NCBI RefSeq assembly: GCF_000829825.1
Contig: NZ_JXSL01000026.1
Span: forward strand, 1 to 38,428
Length of the DNA stretch: 38,428 nucleotides
DNA from: Paramagnetospirillum magnetotacticum MS-1
Lineage (GTDB): Bacteria > Pseudomonadota > Alphaproteobacteria > Rhodospirillales > Magnetospirillaceae
Reading direction: 5' to 3'
This document shows positions 14,718 to 24,000 of the stretch, in pieces (positions within the stretch are counted from its first letter, which is position 1; each line of letters opens with the position of its first letter). The translations under genes and the position numbers were made by a program. The notes beneath the pieces were generated by a model. That model made no database searches. It saw only the letters and a list, made by a program, of their open reading frames with translations, and was not told the origin of the DNA.

Positions 14718-15797
14718 TCACCGCCGATGTGTGCTGGTCGAACTGACGACCTTCTTGTAGAGCTTCTGGTTGGGTGCCATGGGGAACGGGAAGGAGGCGT
14801 CAACCGGTTGGAGCCCATGGCGGCGCAGAAGATCGTCCTCCTTGCCGGCGAACACCACGTTGCGACGAAGGTGGGACGGATAGGGGTAATGACCGAACGA
14901 GGCGGAGAAGAACAGCAGCCCATCCTTCTTCAGCAGGGCCGCCATGGCCGCCACCGCCTTCTCGACGTCGAAAATGTGCTCCATCACCTCGGTACAGACG
15001 CCGAAGTCGAAGCTTTCCTTAAAGGGATGGGGAAGACTGGACATGGCCACGTCGAGTTCCAGGCACTCGACGTTGGTGACGCCCATACGCCGGTCCTTCC
15101 AGCGGGCGAAGTCCAGCATCTTGCTGGAGAAATCAACCAGCAGGCAGCGCCCCGTGCCGGTGGTGGCCATCAGGGTGGTCATCAGACCGGAATTGCCGCC
15201 AAAGTCGAAAGCCGCCTTCGGTTTGATGTGGGTGACCGCCCAGAACGGTAGGGCCTGGAGGGCCAGTTGCAGATTATCCGAGATCAATTTTCGGAAGGTG
15301 CAGCCCACCGGGAAAGCCAGGCTGTCATAGAAACTCTTCAGGGTATCCGCCGAAAGATCGTCCTCATCGGCCGCCAGATTCTTCCAGCCGGTGTCGAAAA
15401 TTTCGCCGGTCTGGGCAGCCAGCGTCATCATCTCGGCCGGAGTCGATTTGGCGTAGATGGCGTAGAGCTGCCAGATCAGATCAGGAATGGATGTCCCCTG
15501 CGGCGCTCCAACCGCGACGAGCAGTCTGGGATAAATCGCCTCGCGGATCTTGAGGGCGACCTTCTCCACCTGGACCGTCTGCTCGATCAGCGCCAGAATT
15601 TTCTGCGCGGCACCAAAATTCAGCTTCCGATATTGGTCCTGAAAGTGAATGCACCCTCGGGACAGGTCTTCCGGGTTGAGGATCGACATCCTACCGTCAT
15701 TGCGGTTGATTACCGCCGCATGACGTACATAGGTTTCATCAGCATTTGGGGCGGCCAAGCCCGTAAAGATCAGGTCAATGACATCCGCTTGCGCCAC
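14718..15797 (-). CDS. Class I SAM-dependent methyltransferase with a novel N-terminal domain
   Basis: A 359-residue protein. Residues about 194-310 form a Rossmann methyltransferase: motif I DFGGNSG (198-204), acidic residue after strand 2 (VDFSS, 221-225), ELDV (247-250) and CTEVMEHIFD (268-277). The first 190 residues are alpha-helical (LIWQLYAIY, FYDSLAF) and do not resemble a family I know; they may select the substrate. The start is GTG with AAGGGGGG 4 bases upstream. TTTACA box 6 and an extended -10 (TGTATGGT) lie upstream on the same strand, predicting a leader of about 28 bases. Substrate unknown: small molecule, protein or lipid. Confidence 0.82.
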   Translation of the reverse strand: MAQADVIDLIFTGLAAPNADETYVRHAAVINRNDGRMSILNPEDLSRGCIHFQDQYRKLNFGAAQKILALIEQTVQVEKVALKIREAIYPRLLVAVGAPQGTSIPDLIWQLYAIYAKSTPAEMMTLAAQTGEIFDTGWKNLAADEDDLSADTLKSFYDSLAFPVGCTFRKLISDNLQLALQALPFWAVTHIKPKAAFDFGGNSGLMTTLMATTGTGRCLLVDFSSKMLDFARWKDRRMGVTNVECLELDVAMSSLPHPFKESFDFGVCTEVMEHIFDVEKAVAAMAALLKKDGLLFFSASFGHYPYPSHLRRNVVFAGKEDDLLRRHGLQPVDASFPFPMAPNQKLYKKVVSSTSTHRR

Positions 15798-15860
15798 GTA
15801 TCCCCCCTTGGCATTGGGAAACCATGCCCAAGACCATACAGATTTTGGGAGGAACGATGG

Positions 15861-15876
15861 TGTAATGAAGTGTAAA
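15861..15876 (-). promoter_or_regulatory. TTTACA tandem box 6 (methyltransferase promoter, minus strand)
   Basis: Read on the minus strand: TTTACA-CTTC-ATTACA, period 10 bp. TGTATGGT lies downstream, with TATGGT at 15838-15833. That is 23 bases from the box, the same distance as TATACC in box 1, placing the transcript start near 15826. Confidence 0.72.
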
Positions 15877-15893
15877 TATTACCTCTATCCACG

Positions 15894-15909
15894 GTTACAA
15901 AACTTTACA
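15894..15909 (+). promoter_or_regulatory. TTTACA tandem box 5 (nuclease-like gene, plus strand)
   Basis: GTTACA-AAAC-TTTACA, period 10 bp, back to back with box 6 and pointing the other way. A -10-like TTATTG at 15941 lies at a longer distance than in boxes 1 and 6, so its effect (activation or repression) is less clear. Confidence 0.68.
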
Positions 15910-16001
15910 TTCCTCCCTTCCGAGCCAAGGGGGCGCGGGCTTATTGCAAATGCGCCGAATGCTTGCATCATAGGGGCGGGGAAAATGCCGGAGATCTGGT
16001 G

Positions 16002-17270
16002 GTGGATCCTATCCGTGAATTGCTGACACGTTGGCGCGACGATCCCGGCGGCACTTATCGCCTGTGGTTCCTGTGGGAGGAGCGGCTGAAGAATTTTCGC
16101 TCGATCCGCCGGGGCGTCGCCCAAGTGGTGGCGGAGATCGAGACTGGCACCTTCGGCAATGCTTACAAGGGGTCGTCGCTGGAAACGGCGGTGGGGGCCA
16201 TCGCAGAGCAGCGGCAGATATTCAAGGGGGCGGATCATGCCTTCCTGTGGAAGCCGAAGCTGCGGATTCCCGACATCTATGAGAACCGGGACAACCAGCT
16301 GGCCTTCGCCCGCTGCCTTGCCGCCTGCGCCTGCTGTAGCGGCGAGGATGCGGTGATCGCCGCCATCCGCAGGCTCGATTCTCAGGCCATCAAGGGATTG
16401 GGGCCGGCGGTGGCCAATCTGCTCTACTTCCATCACCCGACCATCATCCCGCCGTTCAACACCGCCATCGTCAACGGTTACAACGCGCTGACCGGGGCCA
16501 AGGTCAAGCTGGGGCGGTGGGAAGAATACCTGGCCATGCGCGCCGGAATCCTGGCGCTCAACGCCAAGTACCGGGATCTGCTGTCCAATGATCTCGGCGC
16601 CGTCGCCGGCTTCCTGTTCGACATCGGCAGTGGGCGTTATCCGCCGCCGCCCTTAGCCGACGACGAGACCACCCGCAATGCCTGGAAGAGCGATCTGGCC
16701 CAGGTCCGGGCGGAAGGGGCCAAGTCCGAAAAAATCCTGGCCGCCGCCCGCCAGAGCGATCTCACCCACACCGAGGTGCAGGCGTGGCTGCGCGACCTCG
16801 GCCGCTCGCTTGGCTTCGACGTCTGGGTCGCCACCAACGACCGCAACCGGCCCTTTGCCAATGGTCGGCTGTCGGATGGCTGCCTTGCCGTGCTGCCACC
16901 GGCCATCGACCAAGCCCCAGGTGCCGATGCCATCCGCCTGATCGACGTGCTGTGGCTGGAGCGTGGGACGCCCAAAGTGGTCGGCGCCTTTGAGGTCGAG
17001 CACACCACATCCATCTATTCCGGTATTGTCCGTCTGCTCGACCTCGCTCTCGGAAGCGACTTGCATTCCCCCAACGGCCTGTTCCTGGTTGCCCCCGACG
17101 ACCGTGAAGGTGAGGTCTGCGCCCAACTGGCCCGCCCGGCCTTCAGCCGTGTCGGCGATCTTAAAGTGCGGTTCCTGCCCTACGGCGAATTGAAGGCAAA
17201 TCGCGAGGCCATGGCCCGCTTCGGCCAGGGTATAAAGGCGGTCGAGGCGGTGTCGCGGGTATTGGTGTAA
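16002..17270 (+). CDS. Predicted two-domain DNA enzyme: HhH-like N-terminus, PD-(D/E)XK-like C-terminus
   Basis: A protein of about 422 residues, starting at GTG 16002 (GGAG 8 bases upstream; GTG 15999 also possible). Residues about 128-160 read AIKGLGPAVANLLYFHHP then PPFNTAIVNGYN, close to the helix-hairpin-helix of DNA glycosylase-type proteins. Residues about 310-345 carry D315 (IDVLWLE), E331 and E333 (GAFEVEHTTSIYSG) in the order expected of a restriction-endonuclease-like core. LFLVAPDDREGEV and ARPAF follow, then a conserved-looking LPYGEL end. Related proteins are seen as restriction or nuclease-like hypotheticals. A role in DNA cleavage, repair or defence is inferred. It follows box 5 and has its own terminator. 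Confidence 0.72.
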   Translation: MDPIRELLTRWRDDPGGTYRLWFLWEERLKNFRSIRRGVAQVVAEIETGTFGNAYKGSSLETAVGAIAEQRQIFKGADHAFLWKPKLRIPDIYENRDNQLAFARCLAACACCSGEDAVIAAIRRLDSQAIKGLGPAVANLLYFHHPTIIPPFNTAIVNGYNALTGAKVKLGRWEEYLAMRAGILALNAKYRDLLSNDLGAVAGFLFDIGSGRYPPPPLADDETTRNAWKSDLAQVRAEGAKSEKILAAARQSDLTHTEVQAWLRDLGRSLGFDVWVATNDRNRPFANGRLSDGCLAVLPPAIDQAPGADAIRLIDVLWLERGTPKVVGAFEVEHTTSIYSGIVRLLDLALGSDLHSPNGLFLVAPDDREGEVCAQLARPAFSRVGDLKVRFLPYGELKANREAMARFGQGIKAVEAVSRVLV

Positions 17271-17273
17271 TGT

Positions 17274-17302
17274 CTCCGGGGATTGGGCCGGAGGCGCTTT
17301 TA
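17274..17302 (+). terminator. Rho-independent terminator of the nuclease-like gene
   Basis: Stem CTCCGG (17274-17279) with CCGGAG (17288-17293) is followed by GCGCTTTTAT. It begins 4 bases after the stop codon. Confidence 0.65.
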
Positions 17303-17384
17303 TGAGGAGCATCGCCGAATGCAAGAAAGGCTCACTTCACCCCACTGTCATTAAAATGCGTTCATTTGCCAGCCCGTTTCCTGC

Positions 17385-17843
17385 ATGCTATCCAATCAGA
17401 TGGTGATAACTGCAAGGATCGCCTCGGTGTCCCGTTTGATGTCCTCCCTACCGGTTCGGAAGCTGGCTGCGCTGCTCAGCCTGCTGATGATCCTGCTTGG
17501 GGGGCCGGCGGGCGGGGCATTCGTGCTCTGCTTCGGCGGCGGCCATATGGCCGTTGAGGCCGCCCAGGCAGGGAAGGACCATGTAGCGGTCGCTGGAGAG
17601 GATGTTCCTGCTTACGGTCAGGTAGTCGAAGCCGACTGTATCGACATACCGCTACTTCAGGCCGCTCCCATCGTCACCAAGAAGCAGGGTGCGGCTGGCC
17701 TCGACGCGGCCTTGCCTGTGTTGTCTATGCCTTGGACCGTCGCTCCTTTGTTCAGGGCAACCGTTGCTTTCGCCGCTCCGACGGATAGGCCATCGCTTGA
17801 TCCACGGCTGGTCTCCCACCGCACGGTCGTTCTCCTGATCTGA
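17385..17843 (+). CDS. Small exported protein ahead of the second efflux operon
   Basis: A protein of up to 152 residues. A hydrophobic segment (about 27-46, LAALLSLLMILLGGPAGGAF) acts as signal or anchor. It is followed by VLCFGGGHMAVEAAQAGKDHV and later VVEADCIDIPL, a pattern I associate with small proteins found near Zn/Co/Cd-type efflux genes, without a named domain. The start is uncertain: ATG 17385 has no good ribosome site, while GTG 17427 has AAGGA 7 bases before it and would remove 14 residues. A GU-containing hairpin at 17871-17894 separates it from the next gene. Confidence 0.6.
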   Translation: MLSNQMVITARIASVSRLMSSLPVRKLAALLSLLMILLGGPAGGAFVLCFGGGHMAVEAAQAGKDHVAVAGEDVPAYGQVVEADCIDIPLLQAAPIVTKKQGAAGLDAALPVLSMPWTVAPLFRATVAFAAPTDRPSLDPRLVSHRTVVLLI

Positions 17844-17926
17844 AATTTCTCCGGTAACTGAACGTCTTTGCGTGTCTGCCTCGTGGCGGACGCGTTCGTC
17901 TTGCGTTTGATCCCGGAGATCGTTCC

Positions 17927-18382
17927 ATGCGTACCAATACTCTGATCATTGTGCTGTTTGCCGTGGCGCTATCAGGTTGTGCCAACACGCCCAAAGTGCC
18001 CCTGGCCAATCGTCTCGAGGGCAAGACCCCGGATGAGAGGCACGAGATATTGCGGCGGACCTGCCTCACCGAGGCGGAATGGGACTTAGACAGAGCCGCC
18101 GCGCGTCAACCCATCAACGCGCAGCACCGCTACAGGGATTCCAACACCACCCGCGAAACCAGCCATCTAAAAACGCTTTGCCGCGAACTCTCGGCACTTC
18201 CCGCCATCCTAAGGAATACCCCGATCGAACTGAAGATGCGGACGGAACTGATCGAAAAATGCCGCAGGGAAATCGAGGATCACACGGATCTCCGCAGCAA
18301 GGAAAATATTGCGCATATGTCCCGTGTGCAGGAGCTATGCGAGGGCATGACAGGATTCAGCATCCCGACCGAACAAGACTGA
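17927..18382 (+). CDS. Lipoprotein of unknown function
   Basis: A 151-residue predicted lipoprotein with lipobox ALSGC (Cys about 18), followed by a strongly charged alpha-helical body. That body has further Cys (RRTC, KTLCREL, EKCRREI, QELCEGM) that could form two disulfides. GGAGA lies upstream of the ATG. It sits 46 bases before the outer-membrane channel of the second RND system, in the same direction. Family not recognised; the location suggests an accessory envelope part of the efflux operon. Confidence 0.75.
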   Translation: MRTNTLIIVLFAVALSGCANTPKVPLANRLEGKTPDERHEILRRTCLTEAEWDLDRAAARQPINAQHRYRDSNTTRETSHLKTLCRELSALPAILRNTPIELKMRTELIEKCRREIEDHTDLRSKENIAHMSRVQELCEGMTGFSIPTEQD

Positions 18383-18428
18383 TGCTTATTGTGTCAAGGT
18401 TTATGGCGTCGTGTATCTGGAGGATTTA

Positions 18429-19865
18429 ATGAATATGCCTGAGAAGCAGCCCTACTGGCGGCATATATCTCGACTTGCGCGAGCGAGTACTCTGGTATCT
18501 GCCGTCCTTCTCGCCGCGTGCGAGGCTGAGCCACCCGTGACGAGGCCTCAACCTAGGCCGCTCGGGCGCGATTTGGTCATGCCGCCATCCCTGGAGACGG
18601 CCGAGCGCTCCACCTCTGACGACAAGAACGTTGTGTCGCACTCCGTCGAAGCCCCCGTTGGCGAACTCACGTTGCAGCGCGCCCTTGCTCTGGCGCTGGT
18701 GGGCAGCCCGGAACTCTCGGCCTTCTCCTTCGACATCCGCGCGGCCGAAGCACGGACAATGCAGGCCGATTTCATCCCCAATCCGGTTCTTGGTGTCGAT
18801 GCTCAGGATTTCGGTGGCCGAGACACGCGGCGCGGCTTTGATAGTGCCCAGACCACGCTGTCATTCAACCAGCTCATCGAGCTTGGGTCCAAGAGGGAAA
18901 AGAGGGTTCGCGCGGCGCGGCTGGATGAGAGCCTTGCCGCCTGGGATTACGAAACCAAACGGCTCGACACCCTGCTTGAGACGACCCGAGCCTTCATCGG
19001 CCTGCTCGCGGCCCAGCGGAAACTGGAACTGGCCGAAAGCATCCTGACGCTTGATCGGCAGGTTCATACCACCGTGGTCGAGCGCGTGCGCGCTGGCCGG
19101 GTCTCACCCCTGGAGGAACGCCGTGCCCAGGTCGCGTTGGCGAACGCTACGGTCTCGGTCGATCGTGCCCGGCGTGAAGTGACCGCCGCGCGCGATCGCC
19201 TCGCCATGCAATGGGGCGGCAAGGTCGCAAGTTTCGATCGCGCCATCGGGAATCTCGCCGAGGTGTCCGCGCCGCGCCCATTGGCCGAGTTGCTTTCTCT
19301 GGCGGCCCAGAACCCCGACTTGGCGCGTTGGGCCACCGAAGTGGACAGCCGGGAAGCGAAGGTGAATGTCGAACGGTCGAAGGATATTCCAGACCCGACA
19401 CTTTCCGCCGGTGTCCGCCGCTACGGGGAAGACCGATCGAACGCGTTCATCGCGGGCATCAGTATCCCCATTCCGGTCTTTGGGCTGAACCGTGGCAACG
19501 TCCTCGACGCACAGGAACGCCTTGCGAAAGGCCGTGCCGAGCAGAGAGCGGCCGAGGCGCGGATCACAACGGCGGTGAAGATGGGCTTCGAGAAGCTTTC
19601 CTCGGCCTTCGAGGAGGTGAACTCGCTCAACCGGGACATTCTCCCCGCCGCCACCACCGCTTTCGATGGGGCTGGAGAAGGCTATCGCCAGGGCAAATTC
19701 GCCCTGATCGATGTCCTGGATTCCCAGCGGAGCTTGACCGAGGCACAGGGGCGGCTGGTGGATGCGACGGCCGAGTACCAGATTGCCCGCGCCGAAATGG
19801 AGCGGTTGACCGGCCAGTCGATGACCAGCCCCCAACCCACCCAGGCTCGGGCAGGAGAGAAATGA
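18429..19865 (+). CDS. TolC-family outer-membrane lipoprotein channel (CzcC type)
   Basis: A 478-residue outer-membrane factor. Unlike the first channel it has a lipobox (LLAAC, Cys about 31). Two OEP repeats follow: LTLQRALALALVGSPELSAF with GFDSAQTTLSFNQLIELGSKREKR, and a second with GEGYRQGKFALIDVLDSQRSLTEAQ. GGAGG lies 5 bases before the ATG at 18429; a GTG at 18411 lacks one. It overlaps the adaptor gene by 4 bases (ATGA). It would be the outer-membrane part of the second metal efflux pump. Confidence 0.9.
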   Translation: MNMPEKQPYWRHISRLARASTLVSAVLLAACEAEPPVTRPQPRPLGRDLVMPPSLETAERSTSDDKNVVSHSVEAPVGELTLQRALALALVGSPELSAFSFDIRAAEARTMQADFIPNPVLGVDAQDFGGRDTRRGFDSAQTTLSFNQLIELGSKREKRVRAARLDESLAAWDYETKRLDTLLETTRAFIGLLAAQRKLELAESILTLDRQVHTTVVERVRAGRVSPLEERRAQVALANATVSVDRARREVTAARDRLAMQWGGKVASFDRAIGNLAEVSAPRPLAELLSLAAQNPDLARWATEVDSREAKVNVERSKDIPDPTLSAGVRRYGEDRSNAFIAGISIPIPVFGLNRGNVLDAQERLAKGRAEQRAAEARITTAVKMGFEKLSSAFEEVNSLNRDILPAATTAFDGAGEGYRQGKFALIDVLDSQRSLTEAQGRLVDATAEYQIARAEMERLTGQSMTSPQPTQARAGEK

Positions 19866-21013
19866 TGCGGCGACAGCTTTTATTTTCCACCGTAATGACG
19901 GCATTGGCCTGGACGTTTTCGGTCTCTGGCCCGGCCCTTGCCGAGGACGCCGCCGTGCCCGGCGAAATTCGCCTGAACGACGAGCAGATCAAGCTGATCG
20001 AGCTTGAAACCGTGACCGCAACAGTTGGTCGGGTTACCAGTGAACTGGCCTTGAACGGCGAGGTGACTCCTGATCTTGACCGGATGGTGGAGATTCAGCC
20101 GCGTGCCAGTGGAGTGGTTCGGGAAGTCACTGGCCGTCTGGGCGAGGCGGTGCGCGCCAACGCGCCTCTTGCCGTGGTGGAGAGCAGTCAGATCGCGGAA
20201 GCAGAGGCCGCATACCTTGCGTCACGCTCGCGGGCGGCCTTGGCCCAGACCCAGTTCGGTCGGGAAGAGACGTTGTGGAAGAAGAAGATTTCCGCTGAAC
20301 AGGACTATCTCCAAGCGAAACAGGAAGCCGCCGAGGCCGAGATCGAGTTCAGGACGGCCGAACGCAAGCTCAAGCTGCTCGGTCTTGACCCCAATGCAAA
20401 GAACGGTGCGCTCCGGCAGGGTTCCGGTTCGGTGCGGCTCCCGGTGGTGGCCCCATTCGACGGAACCCTCATCGAGAAGCGCGTGGCGGTCGGCGATCAG
20501 GTCTCTGAGGCGACCGTGCTGTTCCGTATCGCCAACCTCGACAAAGTTTGGGTCATCGCCAGCGTGCATGAGAACGACATGGGCAAGGTCGCGGTTGGAC
20601 TTCCGGCCATGGTCACCTTGTCGGCCTATTCGGATCGGCGCTTTGAAGGGCGGGTCGCCTGGGTCTCCGATCTTCTCGATGAAAAGACGCGAACCCTCAA
20701 GATCCGTGTCGAACTGAACAACAAGGAGAGGCTGCTGAGGCCCGGCAGCTTTGCGCGGGTAAAAGTGGCGGCGAAGGGCGTGGAGGCCGTTACAATCCCT
20801 GTTTCGGCGGTGCAGAGACAAAAGGCGGAGCGGATCGTCTTCGTCGAGGCGGCCAAGGGCGTATTCCAACGCCGGGAGGTAAAAATCGGCATGACATCGT
20901 CCCAGGCCGTCGAGATCGTAGAGGGACTGGAGGCGGGTGAGCGTGTGGTCACCAGCGGAGCCTTCGCCCTGAAGTCCGAGCTCGAAAAAAGCGCCTTTGT
21001 GGACAAGGACTAG
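19862..21013 (+). CDS. Periplasmic adaptor of the second heavy-metal RND system (CzcB type)
   Basis: A 383-residue HlyD-type adaptor with a signal peptide (about 1-27, ending ALA). It shows paired lipoyl halves (VEIQPRASGVVREV and LPVVAPFDGTLIEKRVAVGDQV), a coiled-coil hairpin between them and a beta-barrel (LDKVWVIASVHENDMGKV). It has no heavy-metal-binding repeats, unlike the first adaptor. Two adjacent ATGs are possible (19862 or 19865); the second has better spacing to GGAGAG. The order channel-adaptor-pump is that of czcCBA operons. Confidence 0.91.
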   Translation: MMRRQLLFSTVMTALAWTFSVSGPALAEDAAVPGEIRLNDEQIKLIELETVTATVGRVTSELALNGEVTPDLDRMVEIQPRASGVVREVTGRLGEAVRANAPLAVVESSQIAEAEAAYLASRSRAALAQTQFGREETLWKKKISAEQDYLQAKQEAAEAEIEFRTAERKLKLLGLDPNAKNGALRQGSGSVRLPVVAPFDGTLIEKRVAVGDQVSEATVLFRIANLDKVWVIASVHENDMGKVAVGLPAMVTLSAYSDRRFEGRVAWVSDLLDEKTRTLKIRVELNNKERLLRPGSFARVKVAAKGVEAVTIPVSAVQRQKAERIVFVEAAKGVFQRREVKIGMTSSQAVEIVEGLEAGERVVTSGAFALKSELEKSAFVDKD

Positions 21014-21033
21014 GCCGCCGGAGAACGCATTTC

Positions 21034-24000
21034 ATGATTAACACGATAATTGAACGCGCTTTACAGCGGCGTTTTCTGGTCATATTGGCGGCCCTAGCCG
21101 TCTTTGCGTTCGGCATCTGGACGACATTCCGGCTGAACCTCGACGCTTTTCCGGATGTGACCAACATCCAGGTTCAGATCAACACGGAATCGCCCGGACT
21201 GGCCGCCGCCGAGGTGGAGCGGCTTGTCACTTTCCCCGTGGAATCGGTGATGAACGGGATTCCCGGCGTCACCCAGGTGCGGTCAATTTCAAAGACCGGG
21301 CTGTCCGTGGTCACGGTGGTCTTTGAGGACAACGTTGATACCTATTTTGCCCGTCAGCTCGTTCTGGAGAAGCTTCAGACAGCCAAGGAGCGTATCCCCA
21401 ACAAGCTTGGAAGCCCTGAGCTCGGGCCGATCACCACGGGCCTGGGGCAGGTCTACAAATACCTTCTCACCAGCCCCACCCACAGCGCGATGGAATTGCG
21501 CGAGATCAACGATTGGCAGGTGAAATTCCAGCTCCGCACCGTCCCAGGCGTGACCGACGTATTGAGCTTCGGCGGTTCGGTTCGACAATACCAGGTTCAG
21601 GTCGATCCCAATCGCCTCGTGTCCTACGACTTGACGCTCGACGACCTCAAAAAGGCGCTTCAGTCCAACAATGCCAATGCCGGAGGATGGTACATCGAAG
21701 GGGCGCAGGAGCAACTGTCGGTTCGCGGTGAGGGCTTGGTCAGCGGCGGCCCGGAGGGATTGGCCGACATCGAGAGTGTCGTCCTGAAATCGGTCGATGG
21801 TACTCCGGTCTTCGTCCGCGACGTGGCCAAGGTGGAATACGGCAGCGAAATTCGCCAAGGCGCCGTGTCCATGAACGGCAACGGTGAAGCCGTGATGGGC
21901 GTTGTCCTGCAATTGAAGGGCGCCAACACGAATACCGTCATCCAGGGCATCCGCGCCAAGCTGTCCTCGGTTCAGGCTTCGTTGCCGCCGGATGTCAAGA
22001 TCGAACCGGTCTATGACCAGTCCGCTCTGATCCTGAAGGCCGTCGGCACCGTGCAGAAGGCTCTTGCCGAGGCGGCAATCCTGATCGTGATCGTCCTCTT
22101 TCTTTTTCTGTGGAATATACGGTCGGCGCTGGTCGTCCTCGTTTCCATTCCACTCTCCATGCTCGTCGCCGTGATAATGATGCGATGGGCCGGATTATCG
22201 GCCAATCTCCAGTCGCTGGGAGGATTGGCGATCGCCATCGGCATGATGGTGGATGGTTCGCTGGTTATGGTCGAGAATATCGTTCGGCATCTGGCCGAAC
22301 CCCATTATCGCGACAGATCGCTGCCATGGCGGGTGGCGCAAGCCGCTCGCGAGGTTGGGAATCCCGTTTTCTTCGCCGTCTTGATCATCATTGTCGTGTT
22401 CCTGCCCCTTTTCACCCTCCAAGGGGTGGAGGGCAAGCTGTTCAGCCCGATGGCCTTCGTTATCGCCTTTGCGATGCTGGGGTCGCTGGTCGTCGCCCTC
22501 ACCATCGTGCCCGTGCTGGCGTCACTTGCCCTGAGCCCCAACCAAAGTGACGAGGACAGCTTCCTCATGCGCGCCGTCCGGCGGGCCTATACGCCAGCCC
22601 TTGCCTTCGCGCTGCGTCGGCGAGTCCTTGTCGTCGGGTACGCCGCCGGGGCTCTCGTCATTTCTGGATTTCTGCTCACGCGGCTCGGCACCGAATTCGT
22701 ACCGGAACTCGACGAGGGCACCCTAAGCGTCCGCATTACCATGAACCCCAGCATTTCCTTGGCCGAATCCTTGAAGATCGCCCACCGCCTGGAACGCCGT
22801 CTGCTGTCCAATCCGGACGTCACATCCGCCATCAGCCAGATCGGCCGCCCGGAATTAGGAGGAGACCCCGAAGCGGTCAACAACAATGAAATCTGGGTCG
22901 GCCTGAAGCCCCAGTCGGAATGGACCAGCGCCGGGTCCAGGGCAGAACTCGTCGCCAATATCAACAAGGAGTTGGCCGAATATCCCGGTGTGGCCATCAA
23001 TATTTCCCAACCCATCGCCAATCGGGTCGACGAGCTTCTTTCCGGGGTCAAGGCTCAGATCGCAATCAAGCTTTTCGGCGGCGACCTCCGGGTTCTGGAA
23101 GAAAAGGGCCGGGAAATCGAGGAAATCGTCAAGGCCATCGACGGTGCAGCCAATGTTCAGGCCGAACAGATCAGCGGCGAGGCGCAATTGGTCGTCCGAG
23201 CCAACCGCGCCGAACTTGCCCGCTACGGCCTGAATGTCGCGGACGTGATGGACGTGGTCTCCACCGCCATTGGCGGCGAAGCCGTGACCAATGTGCTCGA
23301 CGGCCAGCGCCGCTTCGCGGTCTATCTGCGGGTGGCCGAGCCGTTCCGCTCCGACATGGCCGCGATCGGTGAGCTTTGGGTGGTCAACAAGGACGGTGTG
23401 CGCGTACCGCTGTCGCAGGTTTCCGACATCAGCCTCGTGGAAGGGCCGCCCAGTATCAATCGGGAAGACGCGCAACGGCGAACGGTTATCCAGGCCAACG
23501 TCCGAGGGCGCGACATGGGCGGGTTCGTCGCCGAGGCCCAGGCGGCAGTCGCACAGAAGGTCCAACTGCCACCGGGCTATGTCGTGACCTGGGGTGGTCA
23601 ATTCGAGAACCAGCAACGGGCGCAACGCACGCTGATGATCGTCGTGCCGGTCTGCCTCGGGCTTATCTTCCTGCTGCTGTATTTCTCGTTCGGTTCGATG
23701 GCGAATGCCGCACTGATCATTCTGAATGTCCCATTCGCCCTGATCGGCGGGGTGTTCGCTCTATGGGTCTCGGGACAGTTTCTCAGTGTGCCGTCTTCGG
23801 TCGGCTTCATCGCGCTCTTTGGCGTGGCGGTGCTCAACGGCGTCGTCATGGTGTCGTATTTTGACCAACTCATCCGGGAAGGACGAACGGCGGCTGAGGC
23901 CGTGGTGGAAGGTGCCATGCTGCGGCTGCGTCCGGTATTGATGACGGCCACGGTGGCCAGCCTTGGCCTTATCCCCCTGCTGCTGTCGAACGGTATCGGC

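Noticed and set aside
17303-17407. 34-codon frame after the nuclease-like gene's terminator
   Set aside because: Its ribosome site lies within the terminator stem and it has no recognisable protein features.
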